Made by a program: the position numbers and the translations under genes. A stretch of 64,000 nt of DNA from Prostheceraeus crozeri (taxonomy: Eukaryota > Platyhelminthes > Polycladida > Euryleptidae). Of this stretch, positions 41,903 to 52,596 are shown in pieces. Numbering within the stretch: the stretch's first letter is position 1; every line of letters begins with the position of its first letter. The DNA is taken from NCBI GenBank assembly GCA_907163375.1, contig CAJQUW010003229.1, forward strand, positions 21,615-85,614. Reading direction: 5' to 3'. The notes beneath the pieces were generated by a model that saw nothing but the letters and a program-made list of their open reading frames with translations, had not been told where the DNA came from and ran no database searches.

Positions 41903-42650
41903 TTAATAATATGTGTGGCCACCACACTTCTGGATGCATTGTTGCAACCGGTTCAGGAGACTGTTCAGGAGGTCTTGGATGACAGGTTGAGGTATCATGC
42001 TCCACTCATCTAGTAGTCGCTGCGCAAGTGTTCTCAAATCTGTCGGAGGATTTGGCTGATTTTCGTAATAGAGTCGGCACACATCTCCCATTACGTCCCA
42101 CAGGTGTTCAATTGGAGACAAGACTGGACTGGACTGCATGCAGGCCATTACAACACTTCAACAGACGATTGCTCCAACGTCTCCGTAACGATGCGTGAAA
42201 CGTGAGGTCGAGTGTCATCCTGCTGGAGATCATGCTCGTGGATGGTAGGAATGACTACGGGACTGATTATCTGAGACACATGTCACAGCGACTGTTCTCC
42301 CGTTCCTCCATATTCCACCCCAAATCATCACAGACTCGCCATGATGCCTATCGTGCTAACAAACGCCGAGCTCATTGCCATTCGCCGAGCTCTCACTCGT
42401 CCATCGGCAAAATCAAGGCAAAATCGGCTTTCGTCTGTCCACAGAACTCTATCCCATTCTGAACTTCAACTCAGATGATCAACACACCACTGCTTCCGAT
42501 GACGCTTGCGAGTTGGAGACAAAAGAATCCGCTGAGCAGGTCGACGCACAGGAAGTCCAGCCGTCACAGCACTTCTTGTGGCCGTTCGCACATTGGAGAT
42601 GCCGCATGCACGTTCCCATTCTCTAGAGAGGCGAGAGACTAGAGAAAATT
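41903..42650 (-). pseudogene. Tc1/mariner-type transposase relic
   Basis: Pieces in order on the minus strand: RDRVLWTDESRFC-like motif with the first Asp (near 42450), HDGESVMIWGGIWRNGRT (near 42330), QQDDTRPHVSR with the second Asp (near 42225), and an intact C-terminus SPIEHLWDVMGDVCR to GGHTYY (42148-41903), where the third acidic residue is the Glu of IEHLW. This is the DD34E catalytic layout of Tc1 transposases. Several frame changes inactivate it. No terminal repeats could be found; its upstream end lies close to the truncated left end of P3. Confidence 0.8.
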
Positions 42651-42805
42651 ATGTTCCTATTTATCTTCACTACCAATTTGTTGATTTCAAGTGCGGTCGC
42701 CCGCTTCCCTGTCTACGTCAAACGTGCCCGTATAACCGATAGCGATTCCACCAGCGTTCAACCGTTGATTTTGACACGTTGAGTGTAGATGCAGTCCAAA
42801 GTAAT

Positions 42806-43330
42806 GGGCAAAAGACCGTTCCAGGACACCATAAAATTCAAAAAATAGTATCTTTAAAAACGACATAAATTCATGAATTTGAACCCTTTTTCAGGTTTTT
42901 AAGACCTAAATAAATGAATTTAGTCCATTCAAAAAGTACCATTTTCAAAAAATGGTACTTTTTAAAAACGACATAAATTCATGAATTTGAACCCTTTTTC
43001 AGGTTATGAAGAAAAAACCGTTTTTAAAAATACCCAATTTTTCAAATTTTTCAAAATCTCAAAATTTGAGAATTACAATTTTTACTTCCATTAATCATGA
43101 CCGTTCCAGGACACCGAAAATCATAAAAGTTAAGAATCTCAAATTTGAGAATTACAATTTTTACCCCCCTTAAAATCATGACCGTTCCAGTATTTTAAAA
43201 AACGTCTTTTAAATCCGTTTTTCAGGTTTTTAAAATATATCATGTGACTAATAATATTTCTTTAAAAGTGGAAGAAACCGCGGGGATGTATCCTTCAATA
43301 TCATATGAACGTAGTTCTACTACCCCCTCC
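42806..43330. repeat. P3 left terminal-repeat remnant
   Basis: Contains GACCGTTCCAGGACACC units, a duplicated CGACATAAATTCATGAATTTG block (about 42864 and 42968), a hairpin AAAGTACCATTTT...AAAATGGTACTTT (42932-42963), and the start of the terminal gene (VEETAGMYPS) near 43265. The outermost part with the GC-rich hairpin is missing. Confidence 0.75.
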
Positions 43331-43393
43331 CTTCTAATTTCTAGGGGTCCCTTCTGACTTCTAGGGGTCCCTTAAGAAATTTTATATTATAAA

Positions 43394-43852
43394 ATGAACA
43401 ACATAAGTGAGTTTTTAAAATTATATGGAACGCAAACAACTACAAATTTTGATTTAAAGAAAATTGCAAATCAATTAGGAATAAAGAATTTTCATGTTCT
43501 AATGAGAGACCAATTACAATTCCTAAAAAATAAGCCAACTGTAAATTTCATAGCAAATCTTCACACAACAGATGAAAAAGGAGTACATTGGTCTGCAGGT
43601 ATCTTTAATAAAAATCGAGATAATTACTATTTCGACCGCCCGGAGGCTGAGAACTATTGGTTCGACTCTTATGGACTTCCACCTACAAATGAGGTCAAAA
43701 AATTACTTGGCAATGGAACTTATAATACATTTCAAATTCAAAAACCGGGAACTACTTATTGTGGTCAATTATGTCTTTATGTTTTATTTAAATTACAAAA
43801 AGGGGTGCCATTTCTAAATATTATGTTAGAATTGAATAAGGGAATTGAATAA
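43394..43852 (+). CDS. PRO: P3 adenain-like cysteine protease
   Basis: An intact frame of 152 residues, shorter than adenovirus protease (about 200). It would process virion proteins during maturation, as known for the adenain family. Catalytic residues by alignment of motifs: His65 (GVHW), Asp91 (FDSYG), Gln115 or nearby (NTFQIQ) and Cys123 (TTYCGQLC). Compared with P1 and P2 there is a ten-residue in-frame insertion (RPEAENYWFD) between His and Asp, which duplicates the YYFD/YWFD strand. It is convergent with the PLA2-integrase 50 bp downstream. The start follows TTATAAA. Confidence 0.85.
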   Translation: MNNISEFLKLYGTQTTTNFDLKKIANQLGIKNFHVLMRDQLQFLKNKPTVNFIANLHTTDEKGVHWSAGIFNKNRDNYYFDRPEAENYWFDSYGLPPTNEVKKLLGNGTYNTFQIQKPGTTYCGQLCLYVLFKLQKGVPFLNIMLELNKGIE

Positions 43853-43901
43853 GGGAATTTCATTTCCGAAACGTTAGTTCCAATAATAATGATAATGATA
43901 A

Positions 43902-45211
43902 TTAAAAATCAGTTCGTTGTAATTCATTTTGATAAAATCGGCCACTGATATCTTCATCATCTAAATCTTTGATTTCGTAAGTAATCGGATAAGTTTGATT
44001 TATTTTACAAACTTCAAATATTTCTTTAGTCCAATAGCCAACGAAGCCTTTTTCAAATTTATTCTTATATTTAAATATTCTAACTCCATCTCCAATTTTA
44101 AATTTCGGCTTACGTTTCTGTAAATTCGGATTACTCTCATTCAAATTATTATTTTCGTTCGAATAATTATTCTCGAATATTTTCTTTCGGATTAAATCAG
44201 GGTCGTCAGAAGCATTCTTTGGAGTTTCTTCAATACCAGAATGAACTTTATTATTGTACTCTTCTACAACTCCTGGTAATATCTTCAACCATTTCTGATT
44301 TCTTTGCTCTTGAATTTCTTGAATAATTTATTTTTTAACGTCCGATTGAATCTTTCTATCACTACAGCTTTTCCAGCGTTTTCAGTTGAATAAACAGTTT
44401 CAAATAGTGGCTGAACGTTTCTGTTATAAAATTCCGACCCTTTATCAACAAACAATTTTTTTGGCTTTCTCTTACTTTCTTTAAAGATTTCTTCAAACGC
44501 ATATTTAACTGATAGACCACTTTTATTTTTTAAAGGCTTTACCCAAGCATATCATGTATATAAATCTATAACGGTCAATGCGTATTTATAATCTTTTTCA
44601 TTCGGCATATGAATAAGATCAGCACTCCAAATATCATCTTTATTAAATACTTTTAATTTCAATAAATATTTAGGCCTTCTGTATTCCCTATGAATTTCAG
44701 AGGCATAGGTTCGAGCGTTGCTCTCAGACAGCTTTGCTGTCGTTTCATTTAAACCCTGGCCGAATAATATTTTAGCTTGTAAAGCTTTCTTAACAAACAT
44801 TCTTTCAATTTTTTCTCTAAATGTAGGATTTTGAATACTATCTAATTCTTGAATCATCTTCTTATCAGCTGCATGTCGAGAACTTAGATCATGATTTCGA
44901 TAAGCTAAATCATGTCTATAAGCGGCGGCATCTACTCTATTTATTGGTTCTTCACCTGGTTTCGGATTATTATTCTCATCTAGTCTTATATCTAATCGAG
45001 TTCCTGGACCGGTATATGAATGACCAGGAAGATGTTTTTCTTTTGAATATTTACTCCAAATAAATCCAGGAAAGTTTTCTAATGTTTTTTGTATGTCGTT
45101 ACCTTCATAAATTTTACAATTTGAGTTTTTATTTTTGTTTAATAGATAATTTAATAAATCTAAATTAGCAATTTTTAATTTAATTAAATTTTCGGAATTT
45201 GTAGAATTCAT
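43902..45211 (-). pseudogene. INT: P3 phospholipase A2-integrase fusion
   Basis: The frame 45211-44552 encodes 219 residues: a short N-terminal helix region, the PLA2 domain (Ca loop YTGPG 66-70, catalytic HDLAY 100-104, Asp116), the linker KIERMFVKKALQAKILFGQG, then the first part of a DDE integrase (KDDIWSADLIHM with Asp198). It stops at a TGA after LYT (44549-44551), identical in position to the one in P2. Beyond it the core continues (FVDKGSEFYN, VIERFNRTL) and the C-terminal part (44288-43902, KILPGVVEEYN to ELQRTDF) is in the -1 frame. The SH3-like C-terminus is intact here, unlike P2. Confidence 0.87.
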
Positions 45212-45239
45212 TTTAAAAGATAAAATAAATGTTTTACCT

Positions 45240-45297
45240 AATAGAGCTTTGTTCAGAGGCTTTAGCCGATCGGACCAAAGGTCCTGAGGTTATTACC
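45240..45297. repeat. Mini-hairpins upstream of P3 integrase
   Basis: GGC-TTTA-GCC and GGACC-AAA-GGTCC stems at the place of the larger cluster in P2 (6765-6870); one hairpin of the P2 set is lost. Confidence 0.65.
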
Positions 45298-45383
45298 TAA
45301 TCATACTAGGACTTATATATATTCCAGAACCATCTTTAGTTTCCTTAATTTCAATTAAATCATCAACATTGTGGAGAATATTT

Positions 45384-45779
45384 TTAAGAACTCGTTTTAA
45401 GAACTTCATCAACTAATTTTAATTTACTAATAAAATTATCTACTATTCCGTCACCCCTAGCAACTTTCTCTAACTCTCTATTATGACGTTTTTGTTCTTC
45501 TAATGCTGCCTTCTCTGATTTATTTTTATTTACTGCTTGGACAATACCAGCTGTCCCACCTGCAACACTTCCTGCTGCTGCTATGCCACCTATTATTACT
45601 GGAATTAATGGGAGAATCCCGCCATTCTTTTCTTCTTGTAATTGAATATTCTCTATCATTGGTTTACTTATGTAATACTTTTTTTTATTAATCGTAATAG
45701 TTTTAGGGGTATTTTTGTCAACAATATTACGTAATTTTAATTCAACAGTTTTATTATTATTACTTTTCGCTTGCGACAT
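45384..45779 (-). CDS. P3 pX-like hydrophobic minor virion protein
   Basis: The intact version, 131 residues. Residues 1-50 are basic (ELKLRNIVDKNTPKTITIN), residues ~53-85 hydrophobic and Gly/Ala-rich (GGILPLIPVIIGGIAAAG), residues 86-131 charged with EEQKRHNRELEKVARGD. Adenovirus pX and pVI have comparable membrane-active or core-binding segments, hence the name; a DNA-condensing or membrane-lytic virion role is inference. It is co-oriented with the capsid gene upstream (147 bp) and the integrase downstream. Confidence 0.6.
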   Translation of the reverse strand: MSQAKSNNNKTVELKLRNIVDKNTPKTITINKKKYYISKPMIENIQLQEEKNGGILPLIPVIIGGIAAAGSVAGGTAGIVQAVNKNKSEKAALEEQKRHNRELEKVARGDGIVDNFISKLKLVDEVLKTSS

Positions 45780-45925
45780 TTTTAATAAAAAAATTTTAAG
45801 TTATCACAAATTTTAATCTATTCTAGTTATGAATAAATTTTAAATTAGGAATTTTTAATCTATTCTAGTTACAAAAAAATTTTATTACTAATTACTAAAA
45901 AAATTTAAGTTAACAAAAATTTTAA

Positions 45926-47261
45926 TTAACTTATCCTAGCCATCTTTCCATTAAGAATTTCAATAGAATATTTTACATCTTCTAGCAATAAACCATAAGC
46001 CATCAATGAAGTTGTGGAATCTTTCTTTTCAATATTAATTGTTACATCACAACCAGTCTTGATAATATCTTCAGATTGTGCACTTAAATCGAAACAGAAA
46101 ACAGGATATAAATGTCTCCAATCTCCAGGAGTTAATTGTGGTTCAACTCCAAATTCTATACAAAGATTTCGATAAGAATCATATCCTTCCATAAATTGAT
46201 TATTGGTATCATCGAATCTTAATGGATCAATTGGATATCAGGTTTGATTTAATGAAACTTGTAAACTTCGAATTGTATTAATATGAAAAAGATTGTTGTT
46301 CTTATCAAAACTTGGAGAATTATTTCTTTGAAAAGTTAGTAATAAATATCTTGGAGTATTCGCAGTTCTAGTAAAATGCCAGTTAAATCTTTGTTCGGAA
46401 AAAGTTACTGAACTAGCAGTACGCTTTAGAAAATTTACTGGAATTGGTTTGTTAGTATTTAATTTTTTTTGCAATGGCTGTTTAAATCTTTAAACTAGGA
46501 GTAATATGCTTAATCCACCATTCAAGTCTATCAATTTTTAAATATGCTTTTTTTCCAGTCTTACCAAAAAAGATTAATTCATTATTTGCTGTACGATGAA
46601 TTATTAATTTAGATTTTAATTGATATGATATTTTATCATAATCTAAATATCCGAATAATGGAGACAATGACCAATTTACTGTTTGCTTACTTTTCTTGTT
46701 AAATTCACGTCTTTCTTTATATGCAGTATTATTTGTTTTATTTAAATGTTTTGCAATATTTTCTACATCTTTCGCAATTCCTGCTGCATCTGTTCAAGCG
46801 TGAGTTAAATCATCTATAATTATACCATCATTAGTATCAGGAAACCAACCTTCGATTTCATACTTTTTATTATTTTCACCAATTGTTACAAATCTAAGCA
46901 TTGTATCAATTACACCTGGAGAATCACTTATTGTTTCTATATTTTGAGTTGCAACATCTAAACGCATTTGTGTAAATAATCTTGGAAAAAAATTATTCTC
47001 TAGTGCAATATTATCGGTTTCTGGTAATGGTGTTGTAAAATTGGCATCACTATACAAAGAATATTCACAGTGTAAAAATGAATCAGGTAGATATATATAA
47101 CTCTGCTAATTATCAACTTCAAAAATTAAATCACCTCCAGTATTTACTCTACTGGAAGATCCGGGATTCATAGCAATTTTTATACAGTCATTCTTTTTTT
47201 GATTGCAACTGACGAACGGAGGATCGTCTAATCTAAATTTATTTTCGATAAGCGAAGACAT
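45926..47261 (-). pseudogene. MCP: P3 major capsid protein (several nonsense codons)
   Basis: Same protein as at 7449-8776. Stops: a TAG in the N-terminal strand (near 47107, where P2 has CAG), TGA near 46799 (Gly codon in P2), TGA near 46236 (Arg codon in P2), and a frame change near 46475. Each of the three nonsense changes is explained by one transition, or one base change. The C-terminus (LSAQSEDIIKTGCDVTINIE to KMARIS) is complete, unlike P2. This was the double-jelly-roll shell protein. Confidence 0.8.
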
Positions 47262-47385
47262 TTTTATAAAAAATAATTTGACTTTTTGTTTTTCTCACAC
47301 ACAGAAAAGATTCTGCTAAAATAATTTTACTAAAAAAATTTTGCTAAAAAATATATATTTTAGAATTTTACTAAAAAACATAATT

Positions 47386-47916
47386 TTAGAATTTTGCTAG
47401 ACCAGCTCCGCTACAGCTTTGCTGGTTAAACCGAAGGTTGCTGCTCACGCCATTTCCTCTTATTTCTTCAATTGAACGTTTTATGGCTACGCCTGATTTC
47501 TTCTTATGTTTACTATCAGACGGAGCTCCGCTCCTCAAGGTTTCCCCAACAGCTATGTTAGCAATTTTATTTTTTGTTTCCTCTGAAAGTTTTTTTAAAT
47601 TTTTTAGTTCTTCGGAATCATTCCTAAGTTTACGAATAGCTTCTAGTTGTTTTAATTCGTTTTAAGACTTGACAGCATTTGATATTGCACTAGCTGTACT
47701 ACCTATAGCAGCTGCTCCTTTTGCAGCAGATGTAATCAAATCTTTATTATTTTTAATTAAGTTAACGATACTTCCAATACCAGAGAAGATGCCAGCTCCT
47801 TCCGTGTGAACTGTTTCTCTATTATCATAATGATAAACAAGATTCATACGTGGTTCATGAGCAATTCTTTGATTTGAAGCAAAATGTTTAAGATTGTGTT
47901 TATAAATTATAGGCAT
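47386..47916 (-). pseudogene. P3 pVI-like minor virion protein (one stop)
   Basis: Homologue of 8931-9461, interrupted by TAA at about 47662-47664 in place of a Gln codon (C to T). Otherwise nearly identical, including the mini-hairpin-derived C-terminus. The amphipathic GAGIFSGIGSIVNLIKNN part is intact. Confidence 0.55.
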
Positions 47917-47989
47917 TTTTAGGATTAAATTTGACTTTTGGGAAAAAATATTTACGTTAATATTTGCGCTAAGATTTACGTTTAGGATT

Positions 47990-48080
47990 GGTTAGTAACC
48001 TGAGGACCTTTGGTCCGATCGGCTAAAGCCTCGAGGAGCTTCGCTCCGATAGGTTAGAAACCCAAGACTTCGTCGATCAA
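47990..48080. repeat. Mini-hairpin cluster before P3 fibre-like gene
   Basis: GGTTAGTAACC, GGACC-TTT-GGTCC, GGC-TAAA-GCC, GGAGC-TTC-GCTCC and GAC-TTC-GTC stems in a row; composition and order differ from P2 (9511-9623). Confidence 0.7.
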
Positions 48081-48855
48081 GATTTACGTTTGTGAATGGA
48101 CAACAACTTCGAGATAACTTTATTAATTGACTGTTGCACTTTATCTATTGCGTCAAGTAACGTGTGATGTACTTTAATTTCTTTTCTATTAACTTACATT
48201 TTCTGCTGATTAATCTTCAACGCCGTTTTAAGTTCATTTAACTTAATTTTAAGAACATCTAATTGTCTTTTAACAGAATCTAACTGTTCTTTATTTTCTT
48301 TAGAGTTTTCTTGTAAATTTTTCTTTAATTCATTTTCTAAATTGATTTTAAGAGTTTTCATTTTATCAACTTTTTGATTAAGCGAGTTTACTTCATTTAT
48401 TATTCTATTCATCTTTTTCATTTGTTGAGTAATTTTAGAACTTAATTCATCAACACTTTTTTGGAATGTAGTTTGTAACTGCTTTAAATTTTTTTTAATT
48501 CTTTCAGGAAGTTTTTCTATTTCATCTTCTAAATGTTCTTTTAACATTTTCATCTGATGTTTGTTTTTAATGACTGCTGATTTTAACTTTATAGAAAGTA
48601 ATATTAAAATTTTTGACTGTTCAGAAATCATTTTAAAAAGTTTTGCTGTATCTGCTTCTAGCTCTCTATCCTTTTTATCAAGTTTTAATAATTTTTCGTT
48701 TAATGATTTTTCATTAAGTTTTAGCAACTTTAATTCATTCATCAGTGGAACCAAAACATCGTTTATATATTTTTCTTTTAAGTCATTGATTTGTGTATCA
48801 ACATATTGTTTATTTGTCAACTATATGCACCTCCACCAACATTTGGTATCATCAT
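48077..48855 (-). pseudogene. P3 fibre-like coiled-coil protein (N-terminal deletion)
   Basis: Same coiled coil as at 9624-10511, but about 105 bases including the MKTGDVLSGPLHLS motif are missing near 48822, and a TAA near 48194 (Gln in P2, C to T) cuts the last ~35 residues. NKQYVDTQI and the heptad region are retained (48820-48194). Confidence 0.6.
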
Positions 48856-48988
48856 TTTTAAAACAAAAAAAAGTAATTTTTTTATATAATGAGAAAAAAA
48901 ATAAAATTTTTTCTAATAAAAATAAAAAAATAAAATTTTTTCTAATAAAAATTAAAAAAATCAATTTTTTTCTAATAAAAATAAAAAA

Positions 48989-50412
48989 ATGGATAAAGCA
49001 AATTTAAAAAAATTATATTCGTCCGCATCATCCTGTTCTTCTTATTCGACGAGATCAACGGGATTTGAAAATAAATCTTTTGATAATAATAATAATAATA
49101 ATAATCCATGTATAGATGTTAATATTTTATTTCAATTACAAGCCGAAATATTTAGAGAACAGACTAAAGGCTTACCTTCTATAGAAACTAATTATTGTTT
49201 ATTTCCAGGTGATCCATTTATTAAATTTATGGATATAGTAAGTAAATATAATGATGTAGCTTATGTGGAATTAAATAAAGAAAATATGGTTATAATAGGT
49301 CATAATAATGTTTATGGTTTTATTAGAGCAGTATTACCAATTAGTAATACTGATTGGATAGAAACTAAAATTATCAATTATATCAATATTAAAGAATTAG
49401 TTAAAAAATTAAAATCTTTTTCAAAAGAAAAAATTAGATTATTCGTTGACGATCAAAATCAATATAACATTCACATAGAGAGTAAAAAACATAATGAAGA
49501 ATTATTATGCCAAGTTTATTATAGAGATACAATTTATAAACAAGAAACATTAGAAATGCCACAAAGATATGATGATGATACATATATAGGTTTATATTCA
49601 AATTTAAATATTAATTTATTAAAATCTTATATAAATGGTTTAGCTCAACAAGAGAAAATTTATATGTGGACTACACCTTATACTATTAACAATGACCATA
49701 ATCATAATCATAATAATTTAAAAATAATAATAATTTTAAAGAATCCAATAATGATAAACGAACCGAAGGTTCTAGGGCTTTGCCCGATCTTAGAGAATCT
49801 TATAATAATAATGATGATGATAATATAAATGATGATTCTGAAACATCTGAAAAAGGTGTAAATGGTAACAAAGATTATAAAAATATTAGTAATTATAAAA
49901 ATTTAAGTGAAGAAAAATTTATATCTCATACTGATGTACATGATATTAATACTACATATAATCAAAATTTATCTAAATTTCATTTTCTTACAATTGAAAA
50001 TAATAATGATGGTATAGTTGAAGATGCTGTTAGACAACTATGTGTCGGGTCTACAAAATTTAAATTAGGATTTACATCTAATCAATTTAAAATTTTATCA
50101 TCTTTAATAAAAACTAAAAGTGATTCAGATTATGGTGGTGTTATTAAATTTTCCAAAAGAGATCAAAGACCAATATTTTTCTCTATTATATTATTATCAG
50201 ATAAAAGATGTAATTTAGAATTAGATATTCCAATAAGAGAATGGTATCCTATCAGGGAATGGCATCCTATACCAAAAAGTGTAATTTATGATGTTGAAGA
50301 AACAATTTATGATGATGATGAAGAATCAATTGATGATGATGATGAAGAATCAATAGTTATTGAAAATATATTTAAATTATCTTTTGATAAAACGTTATAT
50401 GATAAAACTTAA
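48989..50412 (+). pseudogene. P3 two-part protein of unknown function (clamp-like?)
   Basis: The best-preserved copy, in two overlapping frames (48989-49828 and 49780-50412) that meet at a mini-hairpin insert (49759-49786). N-terminal part: SSASSCSSYSTRST, then INYINIKELVKKLKSFSK and EKIRLFVDDQNQYNIHIES. C-terminal part: FKLGFTSNQFKILSSLI, GGVIKFSKRDQRPIFFSI and LELDIPIREW, with an acidic DDDEESIDDDDEES tail. I do not recognise the family securely; the repeated beta pattern and acidic tail recall DNA sliding clamps. It is divergent from the fibre-like gene with long A/T runs in between (48860-48988). Confidence 0.5.
49759..49786. repeat. Double mini-hairpin insert
   Basis: GAACC-GAA-GGTTC (49760-49772) followed by GGGC-TTT-GCCC (49775-49785). 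It sits exactly where the reading frame of the host gene changes. Confidence 0.8.
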
Positions 50413-50824
50413 TATGATAAAACTTAATATGATAAAACTTAATATGATAAAGAAAATAAAATAACTAAAGAACGTGAAATATATAATAATATATAATAAC
50501 TCTCAAGACCTTGTTATTAGAATGTTTATATCTAAAATTAAAACACAATTTTTTTCTTTAAAAAATAAAAAAATGGAAAATACCAAGTTTTATTGTAACT
50601 TATGTAAAAAAAAGTTGCAAACAAAAAGAAGTTATCAATCTCATTTAAATAGTAAAATGCATTTACAAAATGTAGATCGAGTTGATGAAGGAAATATATT
50701 AAAATTAAATAGTTATAAAAACTATCTAGAAACATTGCCTACTGATATAAAAATTAAAAAAATGTTTGATGATTATTCACATTCGGAATATAAAAAAGTT
50801 TTTAATAGTGAAGATGAACATGTA

Positions 50825-51060
50825 CGAACCGAAGGTTCTAGGGCTTGGCCCGTACCAGATAGAAGATATTTATTTAGCGATACTGATGAATTTAACGAAA
50901 TAGATGAATTAAACGAAATTAAAAAAAACAGATGAAGCTGAACGAACCGATGAAGCCGAACACGGGACATCAAAGATGTCTTCCAGGGCTTCGCCCATTA
51001 CAGATATAAAATATTTATTTAATGAATTGGTACGAACCGAAGGTTCTAGGGCTTCGCCCG
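50825..51060. repeat. Three double mini-hairpin inserts in P3 PolB
   Basis: Units at 50825-50851 and 51032-51060 (GAACC-GAA-GGTTC plus GGGC-TTC-GCCC type) and at 50963-50998 (GACATC-AAA-GATGTC plus GGGC-TTC-GCCC). They translate to RTEGSRAxP or SKMSSRASP. Confidence 0.8.
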
Positions 51061-52561
51061 TTGAACATAATGAAACCGATGAAACTTTTTCTGATATTCT
51101 AACAAACTTTTATAATATATTTAAGAAATCTTTCAAATGTTATATGAATGTAGAAGTACTTTATACAAAAAATGGACCTGATGGAATTCCTGAAGAAATA
51201 ATACAAGGACATTTTACAAATTCGCAAGAAATTCATAATGTAAATGATATACAACCCATATTTGAACAAATGATACTTAAATTAGAAAATTGTATAATTG
51301 AAGCCAAGTTACGTGGATCTGGTTGGAGATTTGTTAAAATACTATCTAAGAAAATAGTAATTGATAAATATAAAAATAATACTGGTGGTAGTTATGTTCC
51401 TTTGCCTTTCAGTTCACCACAAATAATCAACATAAAAAATGAAGATGATTATTGTTTTCTGTGGAGTATTATAGCACATTTACATCCTGCAAAATATCAC
51501 AAAGAAAGACTAAGTCATTACAATAAAGAAGAATACATAAATGAATTTGATCTCTCTGATGGCTTAGATGAATTTCCATATGATTATAATAGGTTAAAAA
51601 AGTTTCATAAAAAGAATAAAAATTTAATAGAAGTAAATGTGAATTATGTTTCTATTGGTAAAATTACTCCACTTTACTCAGATTCAAAAAAATTTTATTT
51701 GAATAATAAAAATTTATGTCAATCAGAAATAGTATATAATGATAGAGGAAATTACATGCATCATAATATTTTTTACCAAGGATATATAATATGTACTGAA
51801 AAATTTCAAATTGTTAAAACACTATCACCAATAATGATTAATCATAATAATTATAAAGGACGTAATTATAATTATGATTATGATTCCGATTATTTATCTT
51901 TATCTTTAGAATATCAACAAAAATTACAAAATTTAAATGAAATTTTACAAAAATGTAAAACAGATTATCAACAACAAACAAGAATATTACTACAAGAATA
52001 TCACCATAAATATCAAAATAAGATAGAAACGATTCAAAAATTAAATGAAGAAAATAATGAAGAAAATGAAACCAATCAAAAAATAAATGAATCTTTAAAA
52101 AAATGTCTACAACAATATAAAGAACAATATGATAAAGAATATGAACAACAGCTACAAATATTAAATCAAAATTTTCATCGAAATACATTTAATCTTGCAA
52201 AAGAAATTGATGAAACACATGAAATATATAAAGATAAATTTGAAAAATTAAAACAAACAAAGCAACCAGCACAAGCGAATATATTATATTATCAGGGTCA
52301 TTTTATATTGTGTAAAGATGTTTCTATATTTACAAAAACTTCAGATAATACAAATTCTCCTTGTCTTCAATGTATGACAAGTTTTAGAACTAAAGAAGAA
52401 ATGAATAGACATTTGGAGAATTGTCAACAAAACGAAGCAGTTGAAAATACTTTTCCTAAAGATGATTATTTAGAATACAATAAATGGTATTTTAAAAATA
52501 AAGTACCCTTTACAATATATTGTGATTTCAAAGCATATAATGTTAATATGACACAAAATCA

Positions 52562-52596
52562 CGAGACATCGGAGATGTCTTCCAGGGTTTCACCCG
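52562..52596. repeat. Double mini-hairpin insert in P3 PolB
   Basis: GACATC-GGA-GATGTC (52565-52579) followed by a GGGTTTCACCC stem, in frame (SEMSSRVSP), just after exonuclease motif I. Confidence 0.8.

Noticed and set aside
44549-44551. TGA in the integrase as selenocysteine or stop readthrough
   Set aside because: P1 has Arg at this position, no CTA readthrough context follows, and the other genes also carry ordinary stops; shared ancestry of a defect is simpler.
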